From positions 1-64,000 of the IMG/VR virus record IMGVR_UViG_3300025073_000043: 64,000 nt of DNA. The stretch is one strand, 5' to 3'. The notes beneath the pieces were generated by a model. The model had not been told where the DNA came from and did not search any database. It saw only the letters and a list, made by a program, of their open reading frames with translations. Of the stretch, positions 15,986 through 26,312 are shown piece by piece (the stretch's first letter is position 1; every line of letters starts with the position of its first letter). The DNA comes from a virus. The translations under genes were made by a program, and so were the position numbers.

Positions 15986-16282
15986 TCACCGCTTCGGGAT
16001 TGTAGTAGAAACGTGAACAACCCGGTCTGCCGCCCGGAGGATCGAAGCCGGGACCGGAGCGCCCGCAGACAGCCGCCACTCGACGAACAAAGTCTGCTGC
16101 CGGGAATACCGTTCGATCGCCTCGCAGGCATACCGTTCGTAGTCGCCCTGCTCCGCAGCGCCCTCGTCGTCAGGCGAAATCACGAAAACCAGGGAAGCGG
16201 GCGACAAATGCATCCGCCGCTGCATCCCGTCGATGAACGCGCTCTTGCCGGCACCCGCCTCTCCTACCACGAGCCAAATCAT
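15986..16282 (-). CDS. Small P-loop NTPase (98 aa)
   Basis: ATG at 16282 follows GGGGGGG. The Walker A motif GEAGAGKS stands at residues 7-14, directly after the first strand, which supports this start. A second hydrophobic strand (LVFVIS) and a DD pair follow, but Walker B is not clear. The protein is too short for a full AAA module. It lies in the helicase cluster; its substrate is unknown. Confidence 0.7.
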   Translation of the reverse strand: MIWLVVGEAGAGKSAFIDGMQRRMHLSPASLVFVISPDDEGAAEQGDYERYACEAIERYSRQQTLFVEWRLSAGAPVPASILRAADRVVHVSTTIPKR

Positions 16283-16298
16283 TTCGCCCCCCCGAGCA

Positions 16299-16787
16299 TC
16301 ATGGCCGTCGCCAGTCGAAGATCTCCCACGCCACACCATACGGCTGCTCAATCAGCGGTATGAGTACGACAGACACCGTCTGCTGCACCTTGTTTTCCCG
16401 CGGACACGCAAACCCGAACTCGCCGCGCTGCATGCCCGGCCACACCAAACGAAGCTGTTCCCTATCTGCATCCGTCATCATCGCCCGGAGCAGATCGCCA
16501 TACATGCGGTCTGCCCGCACAAGCCCCGACATGTAATCAGCGTAACTGGAGAGGGAAAACACGAGGATGTCTGTCTGCAGCACATGGAAGTTGCCGATCA
16601 ACCGTCTACGGTAGCAAGGCCCGAGTTCCCGACGAGCAAGCGACGAAAACCGCCCGCGGACCAGCAAGCAGTCCGCGGGCCAGTGGTCGAACAAGGCAAC
16701 CAACCCCGCCAGCCGGGAAGACGCGACGGCGACTTCGCTACGCTGCGTGACCCAAGCAAGCAACTGGTCGCGTAGCGTAGCGTTCAC
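16299..16787 (-). CDS. Hypothetical protein (162 aa)
   Basis: GTG at 16787 has GGGGGT eight bases upstream and lies below a promoter-like site. A GTG at 16847 would give 182 residues but has a poor ribosome-binding site. The protein is rich in Leu and Arg with alternating helices and strands. No motif is recognised. Confidence 0.6.
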   Translation of the reverse strand: MNATLRDQLLAWVTQRSEVAVASSRLAGLVALFDHWPADCLLVRGRFSSLARRELGPCYRRRLIGNFHVLQTDILVFSLSSYADYMSGLVRADRMYGDLLRAMMTDADREQLRLVWPGMQRGEFGFACPRENKVQQTVSVVLIPLIEQPYGVAWEIFDWRRP

Positions 16788-16812
16788 GTACAGACACCCC
16801 CGTCTGCTAGTA

Positions 16813-16843
16813 TCTATACCACAAACCGGCGTTACACCGTCAA
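16813..16843 (-). promoter_or_regulatory. Candidate promoter TTGACG / TGGTATAGA
   Basis: On the minus strand TTGACG (16838-16843) and TATAGA (16813-16818) are 19 bases apart, and TG stands one base before the -10. It lies at the stop of the 72-residue gene and about 25 bases before the preferred GTG start of the next gene. Confidence 0.5.
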
Positions 16844-17058
16844 CCACCCGCCTGTATGTGCCGCCCCGCTTGAAGTAGCAAATCAGCGAGAACAGGCAGA
16901 TCTGCGGGCTTCAAGTTGGCCCCACGCCTGAACGAGCCATTGACTCGCCGGTAGATGACGACGTCCACGAAAGCCCGACCGCCGGCATCCGCGTTCCGAT
17001 AGACGGCAACCAGGACCGAACCGTACTGAAACCTCGCCGTCTGACTGACTGCCAGCAT
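16840..17058 (-). CDS. Small conserved phage protein (72 aa)
   Basis: The protein reads as a short beta sheet (YGSVLVAVYRN, AFVDVVIYRR) followed by NGSFRRGANLKPADLPVLADLL. I recall many phages carrying small proteins with this sheet-then-DLP-helix order near their DNA genes, all without known function. Its ATG shares one base with the stop of the minor head gene. Confidence 0.6.
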   Translation of the reverse strand: MLAVSQTARFQYGSVLVAVYRNADAGGRAFVDVVIYRRVNGSFRRGANLKPADLPVLADLLLQAGRHIQAGG

Positions 17059-18152
17059 CAGCGGTTGAACGGAGACGGGGGCGTCCGACCGGGAAACAAC
17101 GGTTTACGCTGCGCACGCGGCTTCTTGGGCAGCAGTCGCTTTCCAATCTGACGCAAGCCCTTCTTAGCGGCGCGGCGAGCGATACCGACCCACGACCTGT
17201 CGCTGTACTGAATACCAAGCAGGTCCGCCATCAACCGCACCAGCGCAGCACCGCCGGTCTTGCGCTCTATTTCTTCGTACTTGGCAGCAGACACGCGCTC
17301 TTGTTTCAGGTAACAATGACAATGCTCCCGACAGATCGTGTGCCCCGCCCGCGGGTACGTCGGGAGTGTTGCCTTTGTGTAGGGGCTGTGCTCTTGTATC
17401 TTGATACAATCGGGGCATGACTCAATGAATGTCCGCACCCAGTGGTAAATCATGTGCTCGACAGCCGCCTCTGGATCTTCCTCCGGTTCTTCCTCGGGTA
17501 CCTCCTCCGGCTCCGGCTCTTCCTTCGGCTCTTCCGGGGGTAACTGCGGACCCTTGACCGGCGGCGCTTCCGGCTTCGGCGCTTCCTTCGGTTCTTCCTT
17601 GGACACCTTCGGTTCTTCCGGTGGAGGTAACTGCGGACCCTTGACCGGCGGCTCGACTTCCTTCTCCGGCTTACCGAACGTGCGGCGTACAACATCGGTC
17701 GTCCGGCGCGCGACGTCCTTCACCCAGGACGCCGCCTTACTACCTGCCCGCTTCAGCGCCGAGCCTACACGCTCAATCGTCTTGCGGAACTCATAAAGCG
17801 TCCGCGAGTACCGGATCGCCTCTTCCAGCCATTCCCGATCCCGCGGCTCTGACAGGTCCAAAGCAACCGCAGTCCGGATAGCATCTTCAAGAAAATCAGC
17901 GTCGATGGCTTCATCCAACGGCGCGCCATGCGTCAACCCACGGAGATACGCAGCACCAAGCGTATCGGCCGTTCTTTCAGCGAACAAAGCGGAGTCAGTT
18001 TCTTCATCCAGCCGAGCCAACGCCCCGACGTGCGCTTCGATTCGAGCAGACAGTACCGCTTCATCGAGAGATGGACCCGCGACGGAAGAGAAATCCTCAA
18101 TCCGCTCCAACAGGTAATACAGACCCGGAAACCGCTGCCTGAACTCAGCCAT
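17058..18152 (-). CDS. Minor head / capsid morphogenesis protein, Mu gpF / SPP1 gp7-like
   Basis: The 364-residue protein has a helical N-terminal half, a long Pro/Glu/Lys linker with two copies of a PPVKGPQLPP block (about 167-235), and a C-terminal domain. That domain holds CPDC, then LPTYPRAGHTICREHCHC, the cysteine/histidine signature of the Mu F-type head morphogenesis family. Such proteins assemble with the portal inside the procapsid. It directly follows and overlaps the portal gene by 8 bases. Confidence 0.75.
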   Translation of the reverse strand: MAEFRQRFPGLYYLLERIEDFSSVAGPSLDEAVLSARIEAHVGALARLDEETDSALFAERTADTLGAAYLRGLTHGAPLDEAIDADFLEDAIRTAVALDLSEPRDREWLEEAIRYSRTLYEFRKTIERVGSALKRAGSKAASWVKDVARRTTDVVRRTFGKPEKEVEPPVKGPQLPPPEEPKVSKEEPKEAPKPEAPPVKGPQLPPEEPKEEPEPEEVPEEEPEEDPEAAVEHMIYHWVRTFIESCPDCIKIQEHSPYTKATLPTYPRAGHTICREHCHCYLKQERVSAAKYEEIERKTGGAALVRLMADLLGIQYSDRSWVGIARRAAKKGLRQIGKRLLPKKPRAQRKPLFPGRTPPSPFNR

Positions 18153-19959
18153 TCAGATCGGATTTCACAGGTACGGCGCCGATTACCGCCCCCTTCGGGG
18201 GTAAGCGGTCCAAATGGTCCGAGATCTCGACCGTTGATCGACGCAGGCTCTTGCCGCCTCCCTTGAACGACCGCATGAGGCCGTTAAGCAGGTTATCCCG
18301 CACGTCATCCCCCTCAACCAACGGAATCTCGTTACGAAGCGAACGGCGCTGTACCGAAGCTACCTGCGGCTCCGGCAGCGGCGGGGCCTCGGGTTCCGGC
18401 TGCGGTAAAGTCGGCGGCTCACCCTCCAACGGTGACGTGGCACCGGGAGGCGGACCAAGCGGGACACCGGCACCCAAACCAGGCGGCATGCCTCCGACCG
18501 CACCACCAACAGTGCCCGGCTGAATAGGAGCGCAGTACCGGTCGATGTCACTATCGGAGAACGACAGAAGCGAGCGCAGAATGTAGGCACGCCACTCTTC
18601 CATGTCGAAACCGAGATTCACGCCGAACGCCGTCATCCGATCGCCGACATCCAACACGGTCTGCAACACCTCCAGCCGCTGCAAGAGTTCCAGCGGCGAC
18701 GGCGGTACCATACATATCTTGAAACTCCTGGCAGACGTCGGCAGCCCCAACAACGCCAAGTGGATCTGCGCCAGCCGCATCAACCCGGTAATGACAGCCC
18801 GCTGCAACCGAATAGCCAAGCGGGCAAACCGGATGGAACGGAACCCCAGCGCCCGGTTACCGTCGGCCTCTTCCCCGTACCCATACCACGACTTCTTCGC
18901 GTTCGCTGAAGCAAACAGTCGGTCCAGCGTCATATCCACGTCATACGCCGCCCAAATGTCGGGCTTACCCGGCACTACCTCGATCGCCGTCTGCGAGTCC
19001 TTCCAGGTCGGCCAGATCAAGTCGTCAGTCAATCCCAGCGGGTTGTACAACACATCGTATTCACCCGTAGCCGGGTTGCGGTACGACTGCCGCTTCATCT
19101 GGTTCTTCCATCGGTTCAGCTTGTTGAAAATCTCCTGCTCCGCTGAACCCGAACCAACGTCCACCTTGATATTGCGCCGGTCGAGGCTGTTCGTCATACG
19201 GTACGCCATCACAGTGTCCAGCGCGCATTTGAACTGCTTTGCCGGGACTCTGGTAGTCGCTAGGATGCTCTTCCCGTGAACCGCCCGCTCAATGATCGCT
19301 GTGCTCCCGGTCCCGGTGAAATACGTCAGATTCGTACCCAACAGTCGGTAGTGAATGAAGTCCCACGGCTTGTACGCATCCTTCAAGTCATCCTGCGACC
19401 AAGCCTTGCCGCGTTGTGTCCGGTCGTAGTAGTAGCCGAGCAACGTCCCGTTATCGGATTCTGAGCGCTCCACATAGCCGGGGTCCACTGCCTCAACGGC
19501 ATCGACCCCTTTACCCGCTGTTGCGTGCACCTTGTGGTAGAAATCACCCAGTTTCGCCACATCCCGCAGTATGGCGTACACCATCTCTTCCGCTTCAACC
19601 CGGAGCAACATGTCTTCCACACAAGACACGACGCCCTCGTTCGCTGACTCTACCCAGACAGCCCGGCCCCGCTCCATGTCCACCTGCGATGCCTCCTCGG
19701 CGTAAGAGTCGAGGATCGCCGACACTTCGGGGTAAGTGTCAAGCTCCTGGTACAGATCGTACTGAGCAACACGCTGCTGCGGTGTGTTGCCGTACACGGC
19801 GCGCATGTACCTGTCGGCGCCAGTTGAAAGCTGCATGTCCGGCAGAACGATCGGCTCCTGCGCAGACGGCCTGACCGTCGTTGCCGTAAGCCGCGCCGAC
19901 CGAGGAAGAAACGCCCTAGCAAGCGCCAGACGCCACGCTGGAATCTTGGACTCGTTCAT
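18145..19959 (-). CDS. Portal protein, T4 gp20-like
   Basis: The 604-residue protein has the features of T4-type portals: an N-terminal QRVAQYDLYQELDTYPEV stretch leading to EVSAILDSYAEEA, a central VPGKPD...MTLDRLF region, and a Pro/Gly-rich C-terminus. It forms the dodecameric vertex through which DNA is packaged and ejected and to which the neck binds. It sits downstream of the fibre gene with an ATGA overlap, far from the capsid gene, which is unusual. Confidence 0.85.
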   Translation of the reverse strand: MNESKIPAWRLALARAFLPRSARLTATTVRPSAQEPIVLPDMQLSTGADRYMRAVYGNTPQQRVAQYDLYQELDTYPEVSAILDSYAEEASQVDMERGRAVWVESANEGVVSCVEDMLLRVEAEEMVYAILRDVAKLGDFYHKVHATAGKGVDAVEAVDPGYVERSESDNGTLLGYYYDRTQRGKAWSQDDLKDAYKPWDFIHYRLLGTNLTYFTGTGSTAIIERAVHGKSILATTRVPAKQFKCALDTVMAYRMTNSLDRRNIKVDVGSGSAEQEIFNKLNRWKNQMKRQSYRNPATGEYDVLYNPLGLTDDLIWPTWKDSQTAIEVVPGKPDIWAAYDVDMTLDRLFASANAKKSWYGYGEEADGNRALGFRSIRFARLAIRLQRAVITGLMRLAQIHLALLGLPTSARSFKICMVPPSPLELLQRLEVLQTVLDVGDRMTAFGVNLGFDMEEWRAYILRSLLSFSDSDIDRYCAPIQPGTVGGAVGGMPPGLGAGVPLGPPPGATSPLEGEPPTLPQPEPEAPPLPEPQVASVQRRSLRNEIPLVEGDDVRDNLLNGLMRSFKGGGKSLRRSTVEISDHLDRLPPKGAVIGAVPVKSDLNG

Positions 19960-22900
19960 GCCCGCACCGTATGCAGCCGGTTGACCGCCCGCACATCCAG
20001 CCGACGGTTCGATAGATCAAAGGCCACGCCCCCGGTAAGACCGAGAGCACGCAGCCCGAATGAATGCACACCAGGAGCGAGGTCGAGAAACACCGGCGGA
20101 AACACCAGCCACTGCGGCGCAGTAGCACCGTGCAGGTTGTGCTGCAACGCGCTGACAGCATGCCGGTGCCCGTCCACGGTCAGTTCCAGCGTCAGTTCTC
20201 CATCTGCCGCCGGAGCCGTGAGTGCTGCCCTTACTGCCGCCACCACCTCGTATGTTCCCGCCTCCGGCACAACGACGGACGTCCACGTATCGAGCACACG
20301 CGTCAGCGTAGTGGCGGTAAGCGCCTGTGCCGCTGTCGAAAACGTTCTGCCGCCGCCTACGGCCGCATGCCCCTGCACCGAACCGTCAGATATAGGGCAC
20401 CACGTCGTGCCACACCCGGTTACGTCGTTACGATGAACGAGTCTATCCGCCAACGGGCGGAATGTGGCACCGGGAGCACGAACATCAATCGCGCTGATTA
20501 CCGTCGCCACTCCCGCACCGGTCTGCACGATCTTGATCGTGTGCCACCCCCAGTTAGAGCGCGCGATAACCGTCTCGAACGCAAACGCGCTTGCCTGCCC
20601 GTCGATGTACGTGTCACACGTCCCCTTCGTTCCGCGGACGACAAAGTCGGTCCCGAAAAACGAGAACGTAACCGTACCCGTAGCGTCCGTCATCTGCAGC
20701 GCATGCCCGCCAGGAAGTACTGAAGAACTGATCATCGAGATGTTCGTGCCCGTCGCTCTGAAGTCGCGATACGGGTAATGCCGGTCCCACCCGCGACCGG
20801 GGTCAAGCGCCGTCGCAGCCAGATGCAGCAACTGCTCACCGGGCCGGTCCATAACACCGGCGATAACCTCGTCGGGCACGGCCGATTGAGCGTCGATCGA
20901 TCTGACTGTAATGCCGGAAAGCATGAACACAGCATTGGCGCCGGCGGCGGCAACACTCGGCGAGATCTGAATGACATGGTATCCCATCGGCAAATGCTCA
21001 CACACGCGCCAAGCACCAGCACCGGTTTCGGCGACCGAGTGTGACCCGATCGAATGCCCATCAATGTACACAGTAAACTCGAACGTTGCGCTGAACGGAA
21101 TTGATGTCTCGTAAGGGACGTGCAGATCGAGCCCCGTACCATACCAACCGAACCGCAGCAACGGGAACGAGAGCACAGGATCATCGTACACCAGCACAAC
21201 CAATTTCCCGGCAGCGTCCTCGGTCACAGCCGCCTGCCACCCGACGAAACATGTAGACCCGTCACCTGCCACGTAGAACATGTTGCTTTTGACATTGTTG
21301 GGCACGTTATCGACATCGTAAAACACGCCCCCATCCGCTGCCCCCATTGACAGCGCCGTTACCGGGTAGAACGTCTTGCGCTCGGGCGCCGATGGAACAT
21401 CCCACAGCGACATCCAGGTCGAGCCGTAGAACCGGACAACAGCACCGGCAGAAAGAAATCCGATGTTCTCGTCCGTCGTGATGGTATTCGCAGCGGGGTC
21501 GATAGCGATGATGTAGCGCAGAACACGTGAACCCCCGCTCTCCACCGTGATCATGTCCCCGAACTTGAAGCCCGCAATAACAGGATCGGGATTGACATTA
21601 CTGATCGTCGGCGAAGCGACTGCCGTGTCTCCCGTCGCTTGTGTCTTATCCGGAACATCGTAATGATATGCTGTCACCGTGCCCTGCTTGTTGACCGTCC
21701 ATACCGACGTGCCGCCCTTCCATGTCACCGCAGGTAACGCCGCTGAATGCTTGGTGGCTGCGCTCCGCGTGACCTGTTTCCCGTCGATAAACACGTCGCC
21801 TTGTCCGACCAGCAGCCCCGAGCTTTGGTAGTCTTGCACGACCACATCGAAGCCGTACAACAGCACGGTCTCCGATGTATTCGTCCGCAAGATCCGCATC
21901 GTATGCACGCCTGTCGCCAACCACGCCGGATCTTCATCGCCCACAGATGCCGCCGGGCTCATTACAGCCCGAGTGAACAGGCGGCACCGGAGCGCAGAGT
22001 GCGGCTCGACAGCGACATCTGTCGTCAAGTTCGTCTTCACCAACCGCCCGTCGATCCAGACCTGCCCGGTAACTGTACCGGCAGTAGTTCCTCGAATCAG
22101 AGGGACAGCACCGTTCCCGTAGAACGTAAACTCGGCCCAACACGAAGCCCCGCTGAGCAACTGAACCGTACCATCTGCCGCCGACCAGTCCACACGACCG
22201 CCGTAGCGAATGCGCTGATCGCGGGCATCCAACCAGATCTGATCACCGCCACGCACATTCGGCGAGGCGTACAAATCCTGCGGCCCGTATTCGTTCACTC
22301 GATACGGCTCACTCAGCAGCACACGACTGATTCCTGTCTGGCAGAACACGTCGGCCAACGGCAGACTACGCGGGTTATTGTCGATGGTGAGCTTGCCGTG
22401 CGACGAACTGCTCGGTGCCGACGTGTCCAGCGTAACATTGTAGTCGAACGTAAGCATGTCACCAGCGGTCTTGCCGAGGATACGATGCGCTGTTCCGGCC
22501 GTGTCCCAGAACAGGTACTGTGTCGTGACACCGTCCGCTATCGGGAGATTGACGGCAACCCCGAAAGCCGCCTCCGACCACCGCAGCGTAAACGTCAACG
22601 CCGCGAGACCACCAACGGCGAACACCCGGTCTACCTGAACCTGCGTATCACCCGGTACGGCGATCACACGGTACACGCCGTTGTCACCGGGCGTACCTGC
22701 ATCATTGACGATCAGTGTCGCCCCAACACGGACCACGCCTGTGAAACCGCCGGCGCCCGACGTAAAGATATCTGTCGGCCCGACACCGGTTGCACCATCG
22801 TTCCGCGTGATCGGCGTCGGCCGCGTGTGTGTGAATGCCGTCAACCCCGTGTTGCTGAAGTGCAGCGGACCAGAAACGACAGCGCCGTGCCACTGTGACA

Positions 22901-25900
22901 GGACGGGCACCGTCGTCACGTTCGCACGGCGCTGCAAGTAGACCCGGTTCAACGCGTCATCGACGCCCATGACACGATGCCGGACACCAGCAGCGTCGAT
23001 GAACGAACTGTCGGCCATAACACCGCTGAGATCCACAGCGCCGACAAACTGAACGGTACCGATTACATCGCCGCCGGCGCCGGGCATACCGGCCCAGTTG
23101 AAGCCGACCATCGTCTCGTTACGAAACTGCGCCTGCTCCGTCTCGACCACGGCCACAGGATCAGCGGCGTAGTCACCGAGAGCGTCTACCGAGTACGCCT
23201 TAGCGCTATCGGCCAGTTTCTCGTAGGTCACACTGCCGTCGGGGGGCGGTGTCTGCCCCAGCTTGACCGTCTGCCCTGTCTCAAGCACGGTCCCGTCACA
23301 CAAGTAGACAGATGTCCCAAACCGCAGCGCCACGATCACTGTGTTATTCCCGTCAGCCAGCGGCGCGGTCTTGTGCACCACTGACGGCGCGACATCCACG
23401 GCACCCGCGCTTGTACGCTGCAACGTTACAACCATCCTATCGCCATCGGTCCCGAGCGTCTGGGGGGAGGAAGCAAGGGAGATATCATTCCAGCCTGCGG
23501 CCGCAAAAGGCAGGTCGAACCGGAGCGGGGCAGTCCAGGAAAGAGCACCCGTCGTAGCATTCCACGAAATATTTGCTGTCGAAACCAAGCGCAAGTTTCG
23601 GTCCTGGTTCGTCCGGCTGTCGTGCTCGTGCGCCAGCAGTACAGCGCCCGTAGTGCTGTTCGTCAGCGTACCTGTTACCCGGTACGAAGACACGATGACC
23701 TGTGAGCATCCAGCGACCAGCGTGAGCGTCTTACAATCGACACGAGATACCGTCAGTCCGACGACAGCCGCTTCAACCGAGAGCAGGCAATCGTCAAGCT
23801 CAGCATGCCCGACATAGACACGACTTCCAGTCACACTGACACTCGGCGTTACAGCAGCGGGATCAAACCCGAGGATCTGAAGCCGATTGACCGACATTCC
23901 GGTCCCGCCGAGACTGATAACGCCGGCAACGGTCGTGTCAAACACGATCCGATCAAACACGGAAAGCGAATCATTGCGCCCGATCGTCTGGCTGGCATTG
24001 CTGCGGATCTGGATGTCATATCTGTTATTGGCGCCGAACCCGAAGTCGCTGTCGAACCCGGCAAAAACGTCCCAATTGGCGACACTGTCGAGCACGGTAA
24101 ACCCGAGGTCGCACTTCCGGTTCTGCTTCACGTACACCCGGTTTGCCTGAACGAAATCAAGGCTTACGTCTTCACCGTGCCGCACCTCTACATAGTTGGC
24201 GACGGATGCATCACGAACGCGGACAGTCTTCTTCAGCACCCGCACACTGCCGGTATTGTTCGCCACCACGTATGTGTTCGGCAGGATCACGGACATCGAC
24301 CAGTTACCCAGCACCGCGTACAGCCACCCCCTGAACATCGTTGCTGTTGCGGGATCGTACAGATCGACCGGGTCGTACTTCTTGAGCCTTGAGTAGGGCA
24401 GGCCGTTACCGATCTGCAACGCAGCGGCGATGTCGATCTGGTAAAGCGTGTGCCCCGCCGGCAGATCAGGGGGTGCGGGAAGTGCAGCGGCAACCCAGGA
24501 CGCAGCGGCGTGATCGCCGACGAATGAACGGCCGCTGCACACCAGGTTGTACGTCCCGTACAGGCTCACAGGGCCGCGGAGTTCTACACCCGACGGAAGG
24601 ACCAAGTCCTCGCGCAACACAAAGTGCCCATTGGCTTCAACCGTGATCGGCGCCGTCGTACTGTCGTTGGTGAACACGTCTCGGATTGACAAGTACTCCG
24701 CATCAACGTAATCCATCGCTTCGTCAAGCGCCAAAGCGCCGGAGAACGTACCGCGGACGGCGCCGCGGCGGTCGAGCACCTTCACTGTCGGTTCGTGATC
24801 AGCATCCAGCTTGTGCCGCGTATGACAAACAATCGCGGCGTCGGTCACGTGCAGATGCCCGAGATCCACCACATCGCGGATATCGCGGTACTTCATGTCC
24901 AGGGACTGCAACGCTGTAATCACCGCACCGTCTGTCGGCACGACGGGAACGGTCGCAGCCAGTACTGCCGCCCCTGTGACGCTGACGATCTGGTACGGCT
25001 GCAACGGAAGCCGCCCGTCGTCCATCTGCGCCAACACGACACGGTCGAACCTGTGATTACCAGCAGCACACAGCGCCGCCGAAATGAGGTTCGTCTGGTC
25101 TGCCTCAACCCTGATGTAGACGCCATCGCCGGTGACTGCAACACCGTGCTGCACAGACACATCGGTAACCGCAGTACCATTTGCGAGCGACAGGCCCTCC
25201 AGTACGCCGCCCGCATCAGCGGCGACTGTCCTGGTGGGGGCGGCGAGCGCCCCGAGGTAATCGGGCTTGCGTACCAGGCACTGCGAGAATGTCACAGCGC
25301 CGGCCGGGACTTCGACGTAAGCGATGACGGTGTCTTTCACCGTCAGCGGCGGCAACCGGTACACCGTAAACGTCAACGCCGTCTGCCCGCCGGCCTTCCA
25401 TGTGGTGTTGACGAGCAGCGTCGTATCATTCACCACCTCTTCGACGGTGTACTCCCCGTTATCGCCGGGGGTACCCGTGTCATTGATGCGCAGAATATCG
25501 CCCCGCGCCACATTGACGAGGAACCCGCCCGCCAGAGACGTAAGCGTCCGCGTACCGACTGCCGATGTAGCGCCGTCTGCGGCCCCGGCCCACATCGTCG
25601 CCGCTAACCGAAAATACGAAGCGCTCGGCGGCGGCACGGTAAGAGCGTAGGTGTAACTGGCAAAGAGCACGTCGATCCGGTACGTCCCACCGCCAACAGG
25701 CAAGTTGAACAGATTGTCCTGACAGGCATTCTCGCCGATCCATGCATGATCCGGGGGAAGGAAAACACCGAGTGCCTTGTACGCCACGAAGTTCAATGCA
25801 GCCAGTGAACCGACAGGCCAGTCACGGTTCACCGTGATCTGCGTGTCCAGAGGAACGCCCGTCACGATATAGGCGCCGTTGTCTCCGTTCGATTGGTAGT

Positions 25901-26183
25901 CTTCGATGACGAGGATGTCGCCGACTGCAACAGCGGCACTGAACCCGCCGGCGACAGACGTAAGCGTGCGCGCCGCAGGCAGACCTGTTGCACCATCGGT
26001 GCCCGGCTTATTGGCTCTAGCGAGATCGGGATCGTGCTGAAACGCGCACCACATGCCTCCGGTAGAACCGGGCACGACGTTGAAGCCGCGCTGTACGCCG
26101 AGACGGAAAAGCCCCTTACGCGCTTCGTTCAGAAACAGCGTCTGGTCATCTGCCTCGAAGTCGAAGTATCTCACCTGCGCCAT
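19956..26183 (-). CDS. Giant tail-fibre / adhesin protein (2,075 aa)
   Basis: The N-terminus (1-60) probably binds the baseplate. Three copies of an ~75-residue beta module lie at about 62-136, 202-276 and 1127-1202; the same module occurs in the sheath and other structural proteins. Residues about 480-860 look like a parallel beta-helix, as in fibre or depolymerase shafts. Three later blocks (about 1338-1450, 1674-1764, 1822-1904) share a jelly-roll-like pattern (FxFxG...YIDG...GWHTIKI) typical of carbohydrate-binding domains. A fourth beta domain ends the chain. It should recognise a cell-surface glycan. The ATG has an AGGGGTG site. Confidence 0.75.
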   Translation of the reverse strand: MAQVRYFDFEADDQTLFLNEARKGLFRLGVQRGFNVVPGSTGGMWCAFQHDPDLARANKPGTDGATGLPAARTLTSVAGGFSAAVAVGDILVIEDYQSNGDNGAYIVTGVPLDTQITVNRDWPVGSLAALNFVAYKALGVFLPPDHAWIGENACQDNLFNLPVGGGTYRIDVLFASYTYALTVPPPSASYFRLAATMWAGAADGATSAVGTRTLTSLAGGFLVNVARGDILRINDTGTPGDNGEYTVEEVVNDTTLLVNTTWKAGGQTALTFTVYRLPPLTVKDTVIAYVEVPAGAVTFSQCLVRKPDYLGALAAPTRTVAADAGGVLEGLSLANGTAVTDVSVQHGVAVTGDGVYIRVEADQTNLISAALCAAGNHRFDRVVLAQMDDGRLPLQPYQIVSVTGAAVLAATVPVVPTDGAVITALQSLDMKYRDIRDVVDLGHLHVTDAAIVCHTRHKLDADHEPTVKVLDRRGAVRGTFSGALALDEAMDYVDAEYLSIRDVFTNDSTTAPITVEANGHFVLREDLVLPSGVELRGPVSLYGTYNLVCSGRSFVGDHAAASWVAAALPAPPDLPAGHTLYQIDIAAALQIGNGLPYSRLKKYDPVDLYDPATATMFRGWLYAVLGNWSMSVILPNTYVVANNTGSVRVLKKTVRVRDASVANYVEVRHGEDVSLDFVQANRVYVKQNRKCDLGFTVLDSVANWDVFAGFDSDFGFGANNRYDIQIRSNASQTIGRNDSLSVFDRIVFDTTVAGVISLGGTGMSVNRLQILGFDPAAVTPSVSVTGSRVYVGHAELDDCLLSVEAAVVGLTVSRVDCKTLTLVAGCSQVIVSSYRVTGTLTNSTTGAVLLAHEHDSRTNQDRNLRLVSTANISWNATTGALSWTAPLRFDLPFAAAGWNDISLASSPQTLGTDGDRMVVTLQRTSAGAVDVAPSVVHKTAPLADGNNTVIVALRFGTSVYLCDGTVLETGQTVKLGQTPPPDGSVTYEKLADSAKAYSVDALGDYAADPVAVVETEQAQFRNETMVGFNWAGMPGAGGDVIGTVQFVGAVDLSGVMADSSFIDAAGVRHRVMGVDDALNRVYLQRRANVTTVPVLSQWHGAVVSGPLHFSNTGLTAFTHTRPTPITRNDGATGVGPTDIFTSGAGGFTGVVRVGATLIVNDAGTPGDNGVYRVIAVPGDTQVQVDRVFAVGGLAALTFTLRWSEAAFGVAVNLPIADGVTTQYLFWDTAGTAHRILGKTAGDMLTFDYNVTLDTSAPSSSSHGKLTIDNNPRSLPLADVFCQTGISRVLLSEPYRVNEYGPQDLYASPNVRGGDQIWLDARDQRIRYGGRVDWSAADGTVQLLSGASCWAEFTFYGNGAVPLIRGTTAGTVTGQVWIDGRLVKTNLTTDVAVEPHSALRCRLFTRAVMSPAASVGDEDPAWLATGVHTMRILRTNTSETVLLYGFDVVVQDYQSSGLLVGQGDVFIDGKQVTRSAATKHSAALPAVTWKGGTSVWTVNKQGTVTAYHYDVPDKTQATGDTAVASPTISNVNPDPVIAGFKFGDMITVESGGSRVLRYIIAIDPAANTITTDENIGFLSAGAVVRFYGSTWMSLWDVPSAPERKTFYPVTALSMGAADGGVFYDVDNVPNNVKSNMFYVAGDGSTCFVGWQAAVTEDAAGKLVVLVYDDPVLSFPLLRFGWYGTGLDLHVPYETSIPFSATFEFTVYIDGHSIGSHSVAETGAGAWRVCEHLPMGYHVIQISPSVAAAGANAVFMLSGITVRSIDAQSAVPDEVIAGVMDRPGEQLLHLAATALDPGRGWDRHYPYRDFRATGTNISMISSSVLPGGHALQMTDATGTVTFSFFGTDFVVRGTKGTCDTYIDGQASAFAFETVIARSNWGWHTIKIVQTGAGVATVISAIDVRAPGATFRPLADRLVHRNDVTGCGTTWCPISDGSVQGHAAVGGGRTFSTAAQALTATTLTRVLDTWTSVVVPEAGTYEVVAAVRAALTAPAADGELTLELTVDGHRHAVSALQHNLHGATAPQWLVFPPVFLDLAPGVHSFGLRALGLTGGVAFDLSNRRLDVRAVNRLHTVRA

Positions 26184-26287
26184 ATCACACCCCTAAACGG
26201 CACTCACCGTAGTCCATCGGCGCGCCATTGTCCACGAAAAAAGACCGTAGAAAAAATCGGACGAAAAATGACAGAAAATCCGAGCGA

Positions 26288-26312
26288 TTTCTAGTCTGTA
26301 TAAGACTAGAAA
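26288..26312. repeat. Perfect 10-bp hairpin
   Basis: TTTCTAGTCT and AGACTAGAAA pair across a five-base loop (GTATA). No T-run follows directly on either strand, so it may be an operator or RNA processing signal rather than a terminator. Confidence 0.7.

Noticed and set aside
14436-16079. 547-residue form of the UvsW-like helicase
   Set aside because: The extra N-terminal 65 residues are Cys/Arg-rich and unlike the family. They cross the palindrome and promoter-like site, and a GTG with a good ribosome-binding site starts at the expected place.
21747-22898. Plus-strand frame of 383 codons over the fibre gene
   Set aside because: The minus-strand fibre has clear repeated domains here. The plus-strand product is Arg/His-rich, as is usual for shadows of GC-rich genes.
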